NCBI GenBank assembly: GCA_023433855.1
Contig: JAEYTV010000617.1
Coordinates: forward strand, 1-13,313
DNA: 13,313 nt
Source of the DNA: Pseudomonadota bacterium
Lineage (GTDB): Bacteria; Pseudomonadota; Alphaproteobacteria; Rhizobiales; Rhizobiaceae
Direction: 5' to 3'
Shown one piece after another: positions 1-7,952 of this stretch (the first letter of the stretch is position 1; the number at the start of each line of letters is the position of its first letter). The notes under the pieces are model-generated. The model did no database searches and had not been told where the DNA came from. It worked only from the letters and a program-made list of their open reading frames with translations. Both the position numbers and the translations under genes were made by a program.

Positions 1-799
1 GGGGCGTGCGCATCAGGTCAATAGCCTGCCTCGATGCTCCGCTGCCGTTCAGCAGGCTCTCAGCGAAGTCGAGCACGGAAGTCACCGTGCCGAAGAGGCC
101 CGCATGGCCGGCCCCCTCAAGGGCAGCACAGTTTTCGTCATGCACTTCGCCCGAGAGCACACGACGGCGCCATGGGCAATCTTCCGTTGCCGCTGCAATG
201 TGCGGGTCGGCCGAGAAGGCGAAGCCTGCGCCGGGATCAAGGTCCCGTACGGTTCTGCCGCTCAGCCGTTCGAGCACCAGTCCAAGCAGGATGAAGTTGA
301 TGTCGGAGTAAACGGCTGGGCCATGGCGCCATTCCCGCTGCAGGACGAAGGCGCGCAGGCGATCGGGATCGCGTCCGTAGGTATAGACCGGCTCGACGGC
401 GGGAAAGGGAGTTTGGTGACCGAGACACTGCCGGAAGGTAACCTTCCTCTGCCAGGCGTCCGGATCATACTGGCGCAGATCCGGCAGGATCGTGGTCAGC
501 GGCGCATCGAGATCGATGATGCCATCGTCGGCGAGCTTCAGGATGCGGGGGGTGGTGAATATGACCTTGGTGAGGGAGGCCAGATCGAACCAGGTGTCGA
601 GGGTCAACGGCCGGGGCGCAGGTATGATCTGGGCCGCCCCTGACGCGCGCATCATGCGACCGTGATGAAGGTCGATCATTCCCAGAACGGCACCCGGCAC
701 CCGCTTGTGGTTCACCGCTTGTTGCACTGGGGCGAAGGCCCGCTCGAATATGGCGGCGAGGACGTCATCCGCGCTTGATCGGGTCAGTTCATCCATCAT
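1..799 (-). CDS. Serine hydrolase, beta-lactamase/AmiE-like family (C-terminus cut by window edge)
   Basis: An open frame runs from the ATG at 799 to the left edge (266 residues) with no stop, so the C-terminus is missing. It belongs to the serine beta-lactamase/penicillin-binding fold. The nucleophile motif is SLTK (residues 75-78), the second motif YSDIN (164-168), and a family-typical VHDENC...GHAGLFG block lies at 219-237. The KTG-like third motif would be beyond the edge. No signal peptide or membrane segment is visible at the N-terminus, so I infer a cytoplasmic enzyme. It starts 8 bp after the ATPase stop, with AGGGA upstream; a second ATG follows immediately at 796. From established knowledge, Bacillus AmiE (YbbE), which I recall as a member of this fold, removes peptide from MurNAc in a MurNAc-catabolic cluster. 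The same role after import is plausible here. Esterase or D-aminopeptidase activity is the alternative. Confidence 0.85.
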   Translation of the reverse strand, partial: MMDELTRSSADDVLAAIFERAFAPVQQAVNHKRVPGAVLGMIDLHHGRMMRASGAAQIIPAPRPLTLDTWFDLASLTKVIFTTPRILKLADDGIIDLDAPLTTILPDLRQYDPDAWQRKVTFRQCLGHQTPFPAVEPVYTYGRDPDRLRAFVLQREWRHGPAVYSDINFILLGLVLERLSGRTVRDLDPGAGFAFSADPHIAAATEDCPWRRRVLSGEVHDENCAALEGAGHAGLFGTVTSVLDFAESLLNGSGASRQAIDLMRTP

Positions 800-807
800 C
801 GCAATCC

Positions 808-2568
808 CTAGGCTTCCGCGCGCGCCTTGTGATCCAGTCCAAAGGTCCGCCATTCCGGAGGCGGCGGCTCGAAGCCGCGCGGGCGCACCAATGATGGAAC
901 CTGCCGCGTATCAACTTCGAAGCGTTGTCTGCGACGTTCCATGCTGGGGACGGCCGCAATCAGCTGCCTTGTATAGGAATGCTGCGGTTTGGAAAGCACC
1001 GATGCTGCGTCACCGATTTCGACGACCTGGCCGGCATAAAGGACCGCTATACGGTGGGCAATGCGTTCCACGACGGCCATGTCGTGGGAAACGAACAAAT
1101 AGGCAAGCCCGAGTTCACGCTGCAGGTCGACGAGAAGTTCGAGCACGTTCGCCTGAACGGAGACATCCAATGCGGATACCGCCTCATCGAGAACCAGGAC
1201 GGAAGGATCGCGCATGAGCGCGCGCGCGATGCAGAGACGCTGTCGTTGTCCGCCGGAAAATTGATGCGGGTAGCGTTCGAGGCTGTCGTTCGGAAGGCCG
1301 ACACGAGCAAGCAGCGCCTTCATTTTCGCGCGTGTCGCCGTGTCAATCCGTCCGCCCGATGCGATCACCGGCTCTGCAAGGATGCTGTCGACCCGAAGCC
1401 GCGGATTGAGGGAGGCGTATGGGTTCTGGAACACCATCTGGATGCTTGGCTTGAATGTCTCGGCGGTGCCGCCAGTCCCAAGGACGACGTCACCACGTGT
1501 GGGCGCGACGAGCCCCAGGATGGAGCGGGCCGTGGTCGACTTGCCTGATCCGCTCTCGCCGACGATCGCCAGCGTTTCGCCCGGCGCGACGTCGAAGGAA
1601 ATTCCTTCTACCGCGTGGACCGATCCGGGTGAACGGCCGAGAAGGCCGCCTTTGACCTTGAAGCGGACCGTCAGATCCTTGACTGCCAGTACGGGCTCTG
1701 GCGGCGTTGTCCGTTGCCGCGCCACGTCGCGCCGGGCGGCGCGACCAAACTCGAAATGCGGCACAGCATCCAGAAGGTGTCGAGTGTAGGGGTGTTGGGG
1801 GTTGTCGAGAACCCTGTCCAACCCACCCTGTTCGACCGCTTCGCCCGCTTGCATCACCATGATCCTGTCGGCCATTCCGGCAACAAGTCCGATGTCGTGG
1901 GTTATGAAGATCATGGCCATTCCGGTGTCGCGCTTCAACTCCGCGAGCAGCGCCATGATCTGTGCCTGGACCGTGACGTCCAGTGCCGTCGTCGGTTCGT
2001 CTGCGATCAGCAGCCGCGGATTGCAGGCCAGGGCTGTCGCAATCATCACCCGCTGCAACATGCCACCCGAAAGCTGGTTGGGCGCATATCTCAGACGCCG
2101 GGCCGCATCGGGAATGCGCACCCGCTCCAGCGCGTCCTTAGCCGCGGCGCTTGCCTGTCTGCCCGTAAGCCCACGGTGGAGACGAAACGATTCCTCGATC
2201 TGCGTGCCGATCGTCAGAACCGGGTTGAGCGACGTCATCGGCTCCTGGAAGATCATGCCGATCTCCGAGCCTCTGATTTTCTCGAGTACCGGTTCGGTCG
2301 CAGCGGCCAGATCCACAACGCTGCCGTCGCGCCGCCTCAGGTTGATCGATCCGCCGGTGATCCTGCCGCCACCGAAATCCACCAAGCGGTTGATGGACAA
2401 GGCGGTGACCGATTTTCCGGAGCCGCTTTCTCCGACGATCGCAAGCGTTTCGGCCGCCGCAAGCTCGAAGCCGACGCCTTTGACAACCTCGTTTCTCGCC
2501 GGATCCCGGCCGAAGCCCACACGAAGACCGGACACCGAGATCAGTGGTTCGGCAGGTCTTTCGCTCAC
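808..2568 (-). CDS. Dpp/Opp-type ABC transporter, fused double ATP-binding protein
   Basis: This 586-residue protein carries two complete ABC ATPase domains, a DppD-DppF fusion as in YejF/GsiA types. Domain 1 has Walker A GESGSGKS (46-53), signature LSGGM (166-170) and Walker B LLIADEPT (186-193), then the NPQHPYTRHLL segment (256-266) typical of oligopeptide ATPases. Domain 2 has Walker A GESGSGKS (337-344), signature FSGGQ (437-441) and Walker B VLVLDEAVSALD (457-468). Both sites look catalytically intact. The start is the GTG at 2568: it overlaps the permease stop in GTGA and has a strong GAGGAGG 5 bp upstream. It powers import through the two permeases just upstream. Substrate cannot be read from the ATPase; neighbours suggest muropeptides or MurNAc-peptides. 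Confidence 0.95.
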   Translation of the reverse strand: MSERPAEPLISVSGLRVGFGRDPARNEVVKGVGFELAAAETLAIVGESGSGKSVTALSINRLVDFGGGRITGGSINLRRRDGSVVDLAAATEPVLEKIRGSEIGMIFQEPMTSLNPVLTIGTQIEESFRLHRGLTGRQASAAAKDALERVRIPDAARRLRYAPNQLSGGMLQRVMIATALACNPRLLIADEPTTALDVTVQAQIMALLAELKRDTGMAMIFITHDIGLVAGMADRIMVMQAGEAVEQGGLDRVLDNPQHPYTRHLLDAVPHFEFGRAARRDVARQRTTPPEPVLAVKDLTVRFKVKGGLLGRSPGSVHAVEGISFDVAPGETLAIVGESGSGKSTTARSILGLVAPTRGDVVLGTGGTAETFKPSIQMVFQNPYASLNPRLRVDSILAEPVIASGGRIDTATRAKMKALLARVGLPNDSLERYPHQFSGGQRQRLCIARALMRDPSVLVLDEAVSALDVSVQANVLELLVDLQRELGLAYLFVSHDMAVVERIAHRIAVLYAGQVVEIGDAASVLSKPQHSYTRQLIAAVPSMERRRQRFEVDTRQVPSLVRPRGFEPPPPEWRTFGLDHKARAEA

Positions 2569-3404
2569 GCCGTCCTCCTCTCGGTCCTGGGATCGAGGAT
2601 GTCGCGCAAGGCATCGCCAAGCAGATTGAAGCCGAGGATGCTGATCATAATGGCCAGTGCCGGAAAGATCAGGAGCCATGGCGCCATTTCCATCAGGTTG
2701 CGGCTGTCGGCCAACATCAGCCCGAGCGAGGAGGCCGGCGGCTGCGTACCAAGGCCTAGGAAGGACAGGCCCGCTTCTGTCAGCAGCGACCAGGCGAGTG
2801 CCAGCGTAACCTGTACCGTCAGCGGCGCGATCAGGTTCAAAAGTAGATGTCGGGTGAGGATATAGCTGCGGCTCGAATGGAAGGTGCGGGCGGCATCAAC
2901 GAACTCGCGCGCCTTGATGGAGAGGGCCGGACCTCGAACCACCCGGGTGAAGATAGGCGTATAGACGATTGCAATCGCCGCGATGCTCGTCCCGGTTCCG
3001 GGGCCGGCGATCGCGATGATCAGGAGCGCCAGCAGGATGGCCGGGAACGCCAGCAAGACGTCCATGACGCGCATCACAAACCCATCCCAGGCCCTCCCGA
3101 ACCAGGCGGCGGTAAGCCCGAGCATGGTGCCGGCAAGCGCCGCCAGAGCGACGGAGCAGAAGCCGACGAGAAACGACTGTGACACGCCCGCCATCAACCG
3201 GCTCGCGACATCGCGGCCGAAAAGATCGGTGCCCATCCAGAAGGTGGCGCTTGGAGCCTGCAAGCGGGCGATGCGATATTGCTGCAGCGGATCGTGCGGC
3301 GTCAGACCAAGCGTGCCAAGCAGTGCGACAATCACGTAAACCAGGACAATCGTCCCGCCGATCCTGCCGCTCGGGTGTGAGAAGATCGCCCGGAGCATCG
3401 ACAT
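2565..3404 (-). CDS. Dpp/Opp-type ABC transporter permease, DppC-like
   Basis: A 279-residue inner-membrane permease of the DppC/OppC class. It has an N-terminal membrane segment (about 16-34), the hallmark GTDLFGRDVASRLMAG (58-73) and further hydrophobic helices near 80-100, 115-135, 140-157, 193-215 and 243-263. It ends with GDALRDILDPR, typical of the family. The ATPase-coupling (EAA) region at 168-195 is recognisable but unusual: FVDAARTFHSSRSYIL lacks the glycine normally found after the DAAR-type turn. The start at 3404 (MSMLRA) overlaps the previous stop by one base (TGATG); a second in-frame ATG is at 3398. It pairs with the DppB-like protein upstream. Confidence 0.94.
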   Translation of the reverse strand: MSMLRAIFSHPSGRIGGTIVLVYVIVALLGTLGLTPHDPLQQYRIARLQAPSATFWMGTDLFGRDVASRLMAGVSQSFLVGFCSVALAALAGTMLGLTAAWFGRAWDGFVMRVMDVLLAFPAILLALLIIAIAGPGTGTSIAAIAIVYTPIFTRVVRGPALSIKAREFVDAARTFHSSRSYILTRHLLLNLIAPLTVQVTLALAWSLLTEAGLSFLGLGTQPPASSLGLMLADSRNLMEMAPWLLIFPALAIMISILGFNLLGDALRDILDPRTERRTA

Positions 3405-4372
3405 CAGCCGCCTCCGCCTTCTCCCAGGCGGACCCGGGGATCCAGGGCGACGTAGGCGAGATCGACAAGCAGGTTGACGATCATGAAGTTGAAGGCGATG
3501 AACAGCACGCATCCCTGCACCAGGGCATAATCCCTCTGAAGAATCGCATCCAGGACCAGCCGGCCCAGACCCGGCAAGGCGTAGATCTGCTCTACCAGCA
3601 CCGCGCCTCCGAGCAGGTAGCCGAATTCGATGCCGGTCAGGGTGATGACAGGGATGAGCGCGTTCGGCAGCGCGTGGCGCCAGATGACGCTCATGCGCCG
3701 TACCCCCTTGCTGCGCGCGGTGCGAACATAATCGTCCTTCAATACGTCCAGCATGGCCGAGCGGGAAATGCGGGTGACCGACGCGGCAAAGCCGAGACCG
3801 AGCGTCAGCGCGGGCAGGAACAATTGCCCGAAGTTTTGAAGCGGATCTGCAAGGAGCGAGGTGAACTCACCCATGTTCGGAAGGATGCCGAGACCTGCTG
3901 ACAAGGCATAGATGATCAACAGGCCCACGACGAAGTTCGGCGTCGACTGTCCCATCATCGCGGCGATCCTGACTGCGAGGTCCGCCATTCTCCCGTTTCG
4001 GGTGGCAGCGAATATTCCTGCCGGAAGGCCGGCAAGAAGCGCGACGCAGAGCGACATCAGGGCAAGTTGCAAGGTGAGCGGGAACCGCTCAAGGATAACA
4101 TCCAGCACTGGCCGCCCATAGGTCACCGATATCCCGAGATCTCCTCCGAAGACCCCCAGAAGCCAGCGCCAGTACTGCGCGAGAACGGGCCTGTCGATGC
4201 CGAAATAGGCTGCCAGCGCACTCCGTTGTGCCGGAGTGAGAAGGCCCGCTTCAGTCCCCAGCATTGCGGTTATCGCATCTCCGGGCACCATGCGGATCGC
4301 GACAAACACTAGGACGGAAACGCCGAACATGACCAGCGGAAAGGTCAACAGCCTTCGCGTCAGATAAGTCAT
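3404..4372 (-). CDS. Dpp/Opp-type ABC transporter permease, DppB-like
   Basis: A 322-residue inner-membrane permease of the DppB/OppB class. The first membrane helix (about 8-28) is followed by VAIRMVPGDA, the family's characteristic exit sequence. A periplasmic region (31-97) follows, then helices near 99-122, 137-160, 183-203, 235-260 and 283-310. The coupling loop YVRTARSKG...WRHALPNALIPV (215-242) is canonical, and the end DLAYVALDPRVRLG is typical. It lies 38 bp after the binding-protein gene and overlaps the next permease by one base, so the four transporter genes form one transcription unit. It forms half of the channel with the DppC-like partner. Confidence 0.95.
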   Translation of the reverse strand: MTYLTRRLLTFPLVMFGVSVLVFVAIRMVPGDAITAMLGTEAGLLTPAQRSALAAYFGIDRPVLAQYWRWLLGVFGGDLGISVTYGRPVLDVILERFPLTLQLALMSLCVALLAGLPAGIFAATRNGRMADLAVRIAAMMGQSTPNFVVGLLIIYALSAGLGILPNMGEFTSLLADPLQNFGQLFLPALTLGLGFAASVTRISRSAMLDVLKDDYVRTARSKGVRRMSVIWRHALPNALIPVITLTGIEFGYLLGGAVLVEQIYALPGLGRLVLDAILQRDYALVQGCVLFIAFNFMIVNLLVDLAYVALDPRVRLGEGGGG

Positions 4373-4410
4373 GACCGCACGATCCTCGCTTGACCCATGT
4401 CAGCCCGACG

Positions 4411-5934
4411 TCACGGCCGGAGGCTGACTTTGCTCAAGCCGAAGAGGGACCCTTCCGGGGTGGCGACAAACCCCTCGACGTTCTTCTGCTGTGCGGTATA
4501 GCTGAAGGAGGTATAAAGCCAAATCCATGGTGAAACCTCCGCCAGATGTTCGTCGAACTGGCGGAAGATCTGCTTGCGCTTCGTCGGGTCGGTTTCCTCG
4601 CGGCCCTTCTGCATGAGTTCGTCGAGAGTGTCGTCGATGTAATTGGCGACCTTCTGAAGGTTGCCGGCCTTCGTCCAGTAGCGGTTATACATGGAGTACG
4701 GATCGGCACGGCCACCGTTCAGCGCGACCGCCATGTCGAAATCCCCCTTCAGCCAGGCGTCCACGAAGACGTTCAGTTCCATCATCCTGATATCGAGCTT
4801 TACGCCGATCTCGGACAGTTGTGACTGGATGACCTGCGCTTCGGCAGCTGCGGTCGTCGGTTCTCCGTTGGCGGCGATCACGGTTGCGGAGAAGCCGTCT
4901 GCATATCCCGCGTCGGCCATCAGCTTCCGGGCCTTCTCCAGATCCTGCTTGTAGCAGAACAATCCGCCTGGATCGCTGGTATAACCGGGCATCGTCAGCG
5001 GACCTGTGATCTTGCCCTCGCCGAGCGCCGCCGTATCCAGAACTTCCTGACGGTCGACCGCGCACGAGATCGCCTGGCGTACGGCGAGCTTGTCCATCGG
5101 CGTGCGGGAGGCATTGAGCTGCAGGACATGATAGGCGAGAACCGGAGTGCGGTTGAGGGCAAGATCAGGTTCGTTGGGTATGAGGGTCGCAACCAATGGA
5201 TCGTTCAGCAGGGCAAAATCCAGCTGTTTGGCACGTAAAGCGGCGAGTATGGAAGTCTCATCCGGCAGAACGCTGATGTCGATCCCTTCCACGCCAGGCT
5301 TGTCCCCCGCCCAGTTCTCGTTGGGCGAGAGCACTCCCTTGGCATTCGGTTCCCAGCGCTCCAGCCTGAACGGTCCCGATCCGACGGGCTTGGTGCCGAT
5401 CGAACCCGCGGCGATCTCGCTGGCCGGGACGATCGCGGCATTGATGCTCGCCATTGCCGTCAGGAGAGGGACGTCCGGTTGCGACAGCCTGAAGACGACG
5501 GTCCGGTCATCAGGCGTCTCGATGCTCTCGATAGAGCGGAAATTGGCGCGGGCGGCGGCGGCCGTTTGTTCGTCTAGAATGCGCTCGAAAGACGCCTTCA
5601 CATCGGATGGAGTGACGGATTTTCCGTCCTGAAATTTCGCATTAGGATCGAGCTTGAAGACAAGCTGCTTTCCGTCGTCGGAAAACTCCCATGACGCGGC
5701 TATCGCAGGGACTATCTGCAGATCCTTGTCGAGACGTACCAGCGGCTCGTAGATCAACTCCAGCAACCGGATCGACGCGAAGGCGGTCTGCTTGTGGGGA
5801 TCGAGGCCGGTTGCGTCTTGGGACCACGCCATGCGCAGTCGGGCCGCCGTGGCTGGAGTGGCGGGTATAGTGGCAACGAGGGCTGCCGATACCGCCAACC
5901 CCCAAATGCATCCCTTTGAAAAACGTCGTGCCAT
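4411..5934 (-). CDS. Periplasmic solute-binding protein, SBP family 5 (peptide/muropeptide type)
   Basis: A 507-residue extracytoplasmic binding protein of the DppA/OppA/MppA family (SBP_bac_5). It has a basic N-terminus, a hydrophobic core (about 10-22) and a likely signal peptidase I site after ATPATA (residue 30). There is no lipobox cysteine. The mature protein opens with LDPHKQTAFASIRLLELIYE and the usual FKLDPNAKFQDGKSVT segment, matching the conserved start of the family. It lies 56 bp after murQ with an AGAGGG-type ribosome site, ahead of both permeases. Family 5 members bind peptides, but some bind peptidoglycan fragments (MppA; YepA of the Agrobacterium YejABEF system). Placement behind murQ favours a MurNAc-peptide or related ligand. 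A plain oligopeptide ligand cannot be excluded. Confidence 0.92.
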   Translation of the reverse strand: MARRFSKGCIWGLAVSAALVATIPATPATAARLRMAWSQDATGLDPHKQTAFASIRLLELIYEPLVRLDKDLQIVPAIAASWEFSDDGKQLVFKLDPNAKFQDGKSVTPSDVKASFERILDEQTAAAARANFRSIESIETPDDRTVVFRLSQPDVPLLTAMASINAAIVPASEIAAGSIGTKPVGSGPFRLERWEPNAKGVLSPNENWAGDKPGVEGIDISVLPDETSILAALRAKQLDFALLNDPLVATLIPNEPDLALNRTPVLAYHVLQLNASRTPMDKLAVRQAISCAVDRQEVLDTAALGEGKITGPLTMPGYTSDPGGLFCYKQDLEKARKLMADAGYADGFSATVIAANGEPTTAAAEAQVIQSQLSEIGVKLDIRMMELNVFVDAWLKGDFDMAVALNGGRADPYSMYNRYWTKAGNLQKVANYIDDTLDELMQKGREETDPTKRKQIFRQFDEHLAEVSPWIWLYTSFSYTAQQKNVEGFVATPEGSLFGLSKVSLRP

Positions 5935-5990
5935 GTCAGTGTTCCCTCTTCTTGTTTCTTGTTCCCGGATGAGCGTTCGTTCGGCTGTCT

Positions 5991-6914
5991 CTAGCTTGGG
6001 CTCTCGCCAAGCGCTGCCCTGAGAAAACCTCCGCTTCGTGCCAGAGCGGCGCGGGCCGCATCGACGCTCATACCGGTCAGGTGAATCAGGATCGCCAGCT
6101 TGACGTCGTTTCCGGCAGCCTCAAGCGCCCGCTGCGCCTCATCCGGCTCGCATCCGGTGGCCTGGATGACGATGCGGACAGCGCGGGCAAGCAGCTTGCG
6201 GTTACTGATATTCAGGTCGACCATCAGGTTCTGATAGGTCTTTCCCATGCGGATCATGCTTGCCGTGGTCAGCATGTTGAGCACCAGTTTCTCGGCGGTG
6301 CCAGACTTCAGGCGCGTCGATCCGGTCAGGATTTCGGGGCCGACGACGGGCGAGATGGCAATGTCGGCGAGGCGTGCGATCACTGAATCCGGGTTGCAGG
6401 AGAGGGCCACAGTTCTTGCACCTACCTGCCTGGCATAGTCGAGCGCACCGATGACGTAGGGCGTTCGGCCACTCGCCGCGATCCCGACAACGACATCATC
6501 AGTTGTGAGCCCGATGTCAGCAAGCGCCTGGCTGCCTCCCTGCGGATCGTCCTCCGCGCCTTCCACCGCCTGCGTCAATGCCTTCGGACCACCCGCAATC
6601 AGACCTACCACCATGTCTTCCGGCACGCTGAAGGTGGGCGGGCATTCCGAGGCATCGAGGACGCCAAGCCGCCCGCTGGTGCCGGCCCCGACATAAACGA
6701 GCCGCCCGCCTTGATGGAAGGCTCTCACGATCTCGTCAACGGCCTCGGCAATCCGGGGAATGACTTTCTCGACGGCGGGCGCGACGCCTTTGTCCTCTTC
6801 GTTGATCCTGCGGAGCACATCGATCGTCGGCAGGAGGTCGATGTCCATTGAATGAGGATTGCGGCGCTCGGAAACCAGTACTTCCAGTTCGGACAGAAGT
6901 CGTGTGTCGCTCAT
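5991..6914 (-). CDS. murQ: N-acetylmuramic acid 6-phosphate etherase
   Basis: A 307-residue cytoplasmic enzyme that cleaves the lactyl ether of MurNAc-6-phosphate, giving GlcNAc-6-phosphate and D-lactate. The signature [20 protein letters not shown] (73-92) is intact. Glu90 and Glu121 (in AVEGAEDD) correspond to the two catalytic glutamates of the E. coli enzyme. A second SIS-fold sugar-phosphate segment runs through [15 protein letters not shown] (148-162), and the [16 protein letters not shown] stretch (199-214) is typical of MurQ. It is slightly longer than E. coli MurQ. It is the first gene of the leftward transporter unit, with the phased operator set upstream. This is the strongest anchor for the substrate of the whole cluster. 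Confidence 0.97.
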   Translation of the reverse strand: MSDTRLLSELEVLVSERRNPHSMDIDLLPTIDVLRRINEEDKGVAPAVEKVIPRIAEAVDEIVRAFHQGGRLVYVGAGTSGRLGVLDASECPPTFSVPEDMVVGLIAGGPKALTQAVEGAEDDPQGGSQALADIGLTTDDVVVGIAASGRTPYVIGALDYARQVGARTVALSCNPDSVIARLADIAISPVVGPEILTGSTRLKSGTAEKLVLNMLTTASMIRMGKTYQNLMVDLNISNRKLLARAVRIVIQATGCEPDEAQRALEAAGNDVKLAILIHLTGMSVDAARAALARSGGFLRAALGESPS

Positions 6915-6946
6915 GATTTGCCTTCAAGATCCAGTTGGAAACAGTA

Positions 6947-6959
6947 GCGGCGGAGCCGC
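6947..6959. repeat. Short GC-rich inverted repeat in the murQ leader
   Basis: GCGGC-GGA-GCCGC forms a 5-bp stem with a 3-base loop, about 33 bp upstream of the murQ start. No T-run follows on either strand, so it does not look like an intrinsic terminator. It may be a minor structure in the leader transcript or chance in GC-rich DNA. Confidence 0.3.
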
Positions 6960-6972
6960 GCGCGCTTCCATG

Positions 6973-6979
6973 CTATTCC
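6973..6979. promoter_or_regulatory. Third RpiR-type half-site in the murQ leader
   Basis: CTATTCC here repeats the right half of the operator at 7028-7044 exactly. CTATTC occurs at 6973, 7005 and 7037, spaced by exactly 32 bp each time. The left half of a full palindrome is not present. It would lie near or just after the predicted transcription start of murQ. I infer an auxiliary contact site for the same regulator. Confidence 0.4.
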
Positions 6980-6991
6980 CGGACTTTCTTA

Positions 6992-7020
6992 GGCCTAGGA
7001 TTATCTATTCAACCTGTCAA
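6992..7020 (-). promoter_or_regulatory. Candidate promoter for the murQ-transporter unit
   Basis: On the minus strand TTGACA (7020-7015) is a perfect -35 box. The best -10 at a 17-bp spacing is TAGGCC (6997-6992), which is weak. The degenerate operator copy (6996-7012) fills the spacer and a full operator sits 7 bp upstream. The same TTGACAGG octamer recurs upstream of murA. The -35 call is good; the -10 is uncertain. Confidence 0.5.
6996..7012. promoter_or_regulatory. Degenerate RpiR-type operator copy in the murQ promoter
   Basis: TAGGATTATCTATTCAA matches the full operator at 7028-7044 at 13 of 17 positions and is displaced from it by exactly 32 bp, close to three helical turns. It fills the -35/-10 spacer of the predicted promoter. 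Occupancy there would block RNA polymerase, so repression is the expected outcome. Confidence 0.5.
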
Positions 7021-7027
7021 CGTATGT

Positions 7028-7044
7028 TGGAATAATCTATTCCA
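7028..7044. promoter_or_regulatory. Palindromic operator, likely for the RpiR/MurR-like regulator
   Basis: TGGAATAATCTATTCCA is an inverted repeat (TGGAATA-atc-TATTCCA) in the 153-bp gap between the kinase stop and the murQ start. A site matching at 14 of 17 positions lies between murA and the divergent rpiR-family gene. AT-rich palindromes with GGAAT/ATTCC arms fit the style of RpiR-family operators. Assignment to this regulator is inferred from shared occurrence and position. Confidence 0.72.
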
Positions 7045-7067
7045 CTTCGCCTCCATGGTCCGGGATC

Positions 7068-7952
7068 TTATTGTTGTTCCGCAGTTCTCCGGGCAAGGAT
7101 GATTGCCCCGGAAACGGCATCGCTGTCGGCAGGCTTCAGGCGCCTGCGGACGTCCGGCGCCAGCCAGGGTTCAAGTGGCGTCGCGAGACCGCCGAGAAGA
7201 GCGACGCGCGGGGCGCCTTGATCGAACAAGGTTCGCACCAGGATATCGATCTGTTCGGCCGCGCTTTGAACTATGCGACGTGCCGCCGAGTCTCCCTGGT
7301 CGGCGTGGCGCATGACCATGGGCGCGAGCGCTGCGTAGTCCGTGGCTGAAGCGCTGTCCATCCATGCGACAGCTTGCATCGCGTCGTGCCGGAAGCGTTG
7401 AAGGACCTCCTTCAGGAGTGCCGTCGTCTCTATCCGGCCATCATGGGCACGCAGGGCCAACTGGATGGCCTTCAGGCCGAGATCGGCCCCGCTGCCTTCG
7501 TCCGAGATGGGAAAGCCGTAGCCGCCGATCCGTAGCGGCCGATCGTCAACAAATCCGAGGCCGATCGAGCCGGTGCCGGCAATCACGATCGCGCCGTCGA
7601 GACCGGAATGAGCGCCAAGGCAGGCCCCCATGCCGTCGCTGGTAAATTCCAGGCTGGCAAAGGGATGGGAAATGGCCTTCAGGGCGTCCAAGGCCCCGAC
7701 ACGATTGATCCCCGCCAGACCGACGCCGACATGGGTGAGGGCAACCTCGTCCCGGCCGAAGCCGGCTTCATCGAAGGCGGCGTCGATAGCCCGCGAAATC
7801 GATGCCCAGGCCGCCTCGATCCCAAGCCTCGTTGTTGCAGGTCCGGAAAGTCCCTGACCGACGACGGTGCCGCTGACGTCTTCAAGACGGGCTCGGCAGC
7901 CGGTTCCTCCGCCATCCACGCCCAGGAAATAAGAGGTATCGTCCGCGGTCAT
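7068..7952 (-). CDS. BadF/BadG-family N-acetylhexosamine kinase (GlcNAc/MurNAc kinase candidate)
   Basis: A 294-residue cytoplasmic kinase of the ASKHA fold. The first phosphate-binding loop GVDGGGTGCRA is at 11-21, a likely catalytic Asp106 lies in TSDGMGA (104-110), the second loop GTGS is at 126-129, and the conserved GGYGFPISDEGSGADLG block is at 143-159. A C-terminal ALLGGLATPLEPWL segment (251-264) completes the fold. The start at 7952 overlaps the murA stop (ATGA), so translation is coupled; an upstream ATG at 8060 would lie deep inside murA. The family includes GlcNAc kinases and Clostridium MurK, which phosphorylates MurNAc and GlcNAc. MurQ needs MurNAc-6-phosphate and ABC import does not phosphorylate, so a MurK-like role is the best inference. 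A GlcNAc- or glucosamine-specific kinase is the alternative. Confidence 0.88.
   Translation of the reverse strand: MTADDTSYFLGVDGGGTGCRARLEDVSGTVVGQGLSGPATTRLGIEAAWASISRAIDAAFDEAGFGRDEVALTHVGVGLAGINRVGALDALKAISHPFASLEFTSDGMGACLGAHSGLDGAIVIAGTGSIGLGFVDDRPLRIGGYGFPISDEGSGADLGLKAIQLALRAHDGRIETTALLKEVLQRFRHDAMQAVAWMDSASATDYAALAPMVMRHADQGDSAARRIVQSAAEQIDILVRTLFDQGAPRVALLGGLATPLEPWLAPDVRRRLKPADSDAVSGAIILARRTAEQQ

Noticed and set aside
1..799. Possibility that the leftmost gene is a frameshifted pseudogene
   Set aside because: A single frame from 799 to the edge stays open and carries all expected motifs in order, so it is an edge-truncated intact gene as far as visible.
1714..2865. Long plus-strand open frame (383 codons) opposite the ATPase and permease genes
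   Set aside because: It is antisense to two clearly real genes, its translation is low-complexity and resembles no family, and it is a common by-product of GC-rich coding DNA.
5935..5990. Direct repeats of AACAAGAA before the binding-protein gene
   Set aside because: The repeat is short and purine-rich and is best explained as spacer around the ribosome site.
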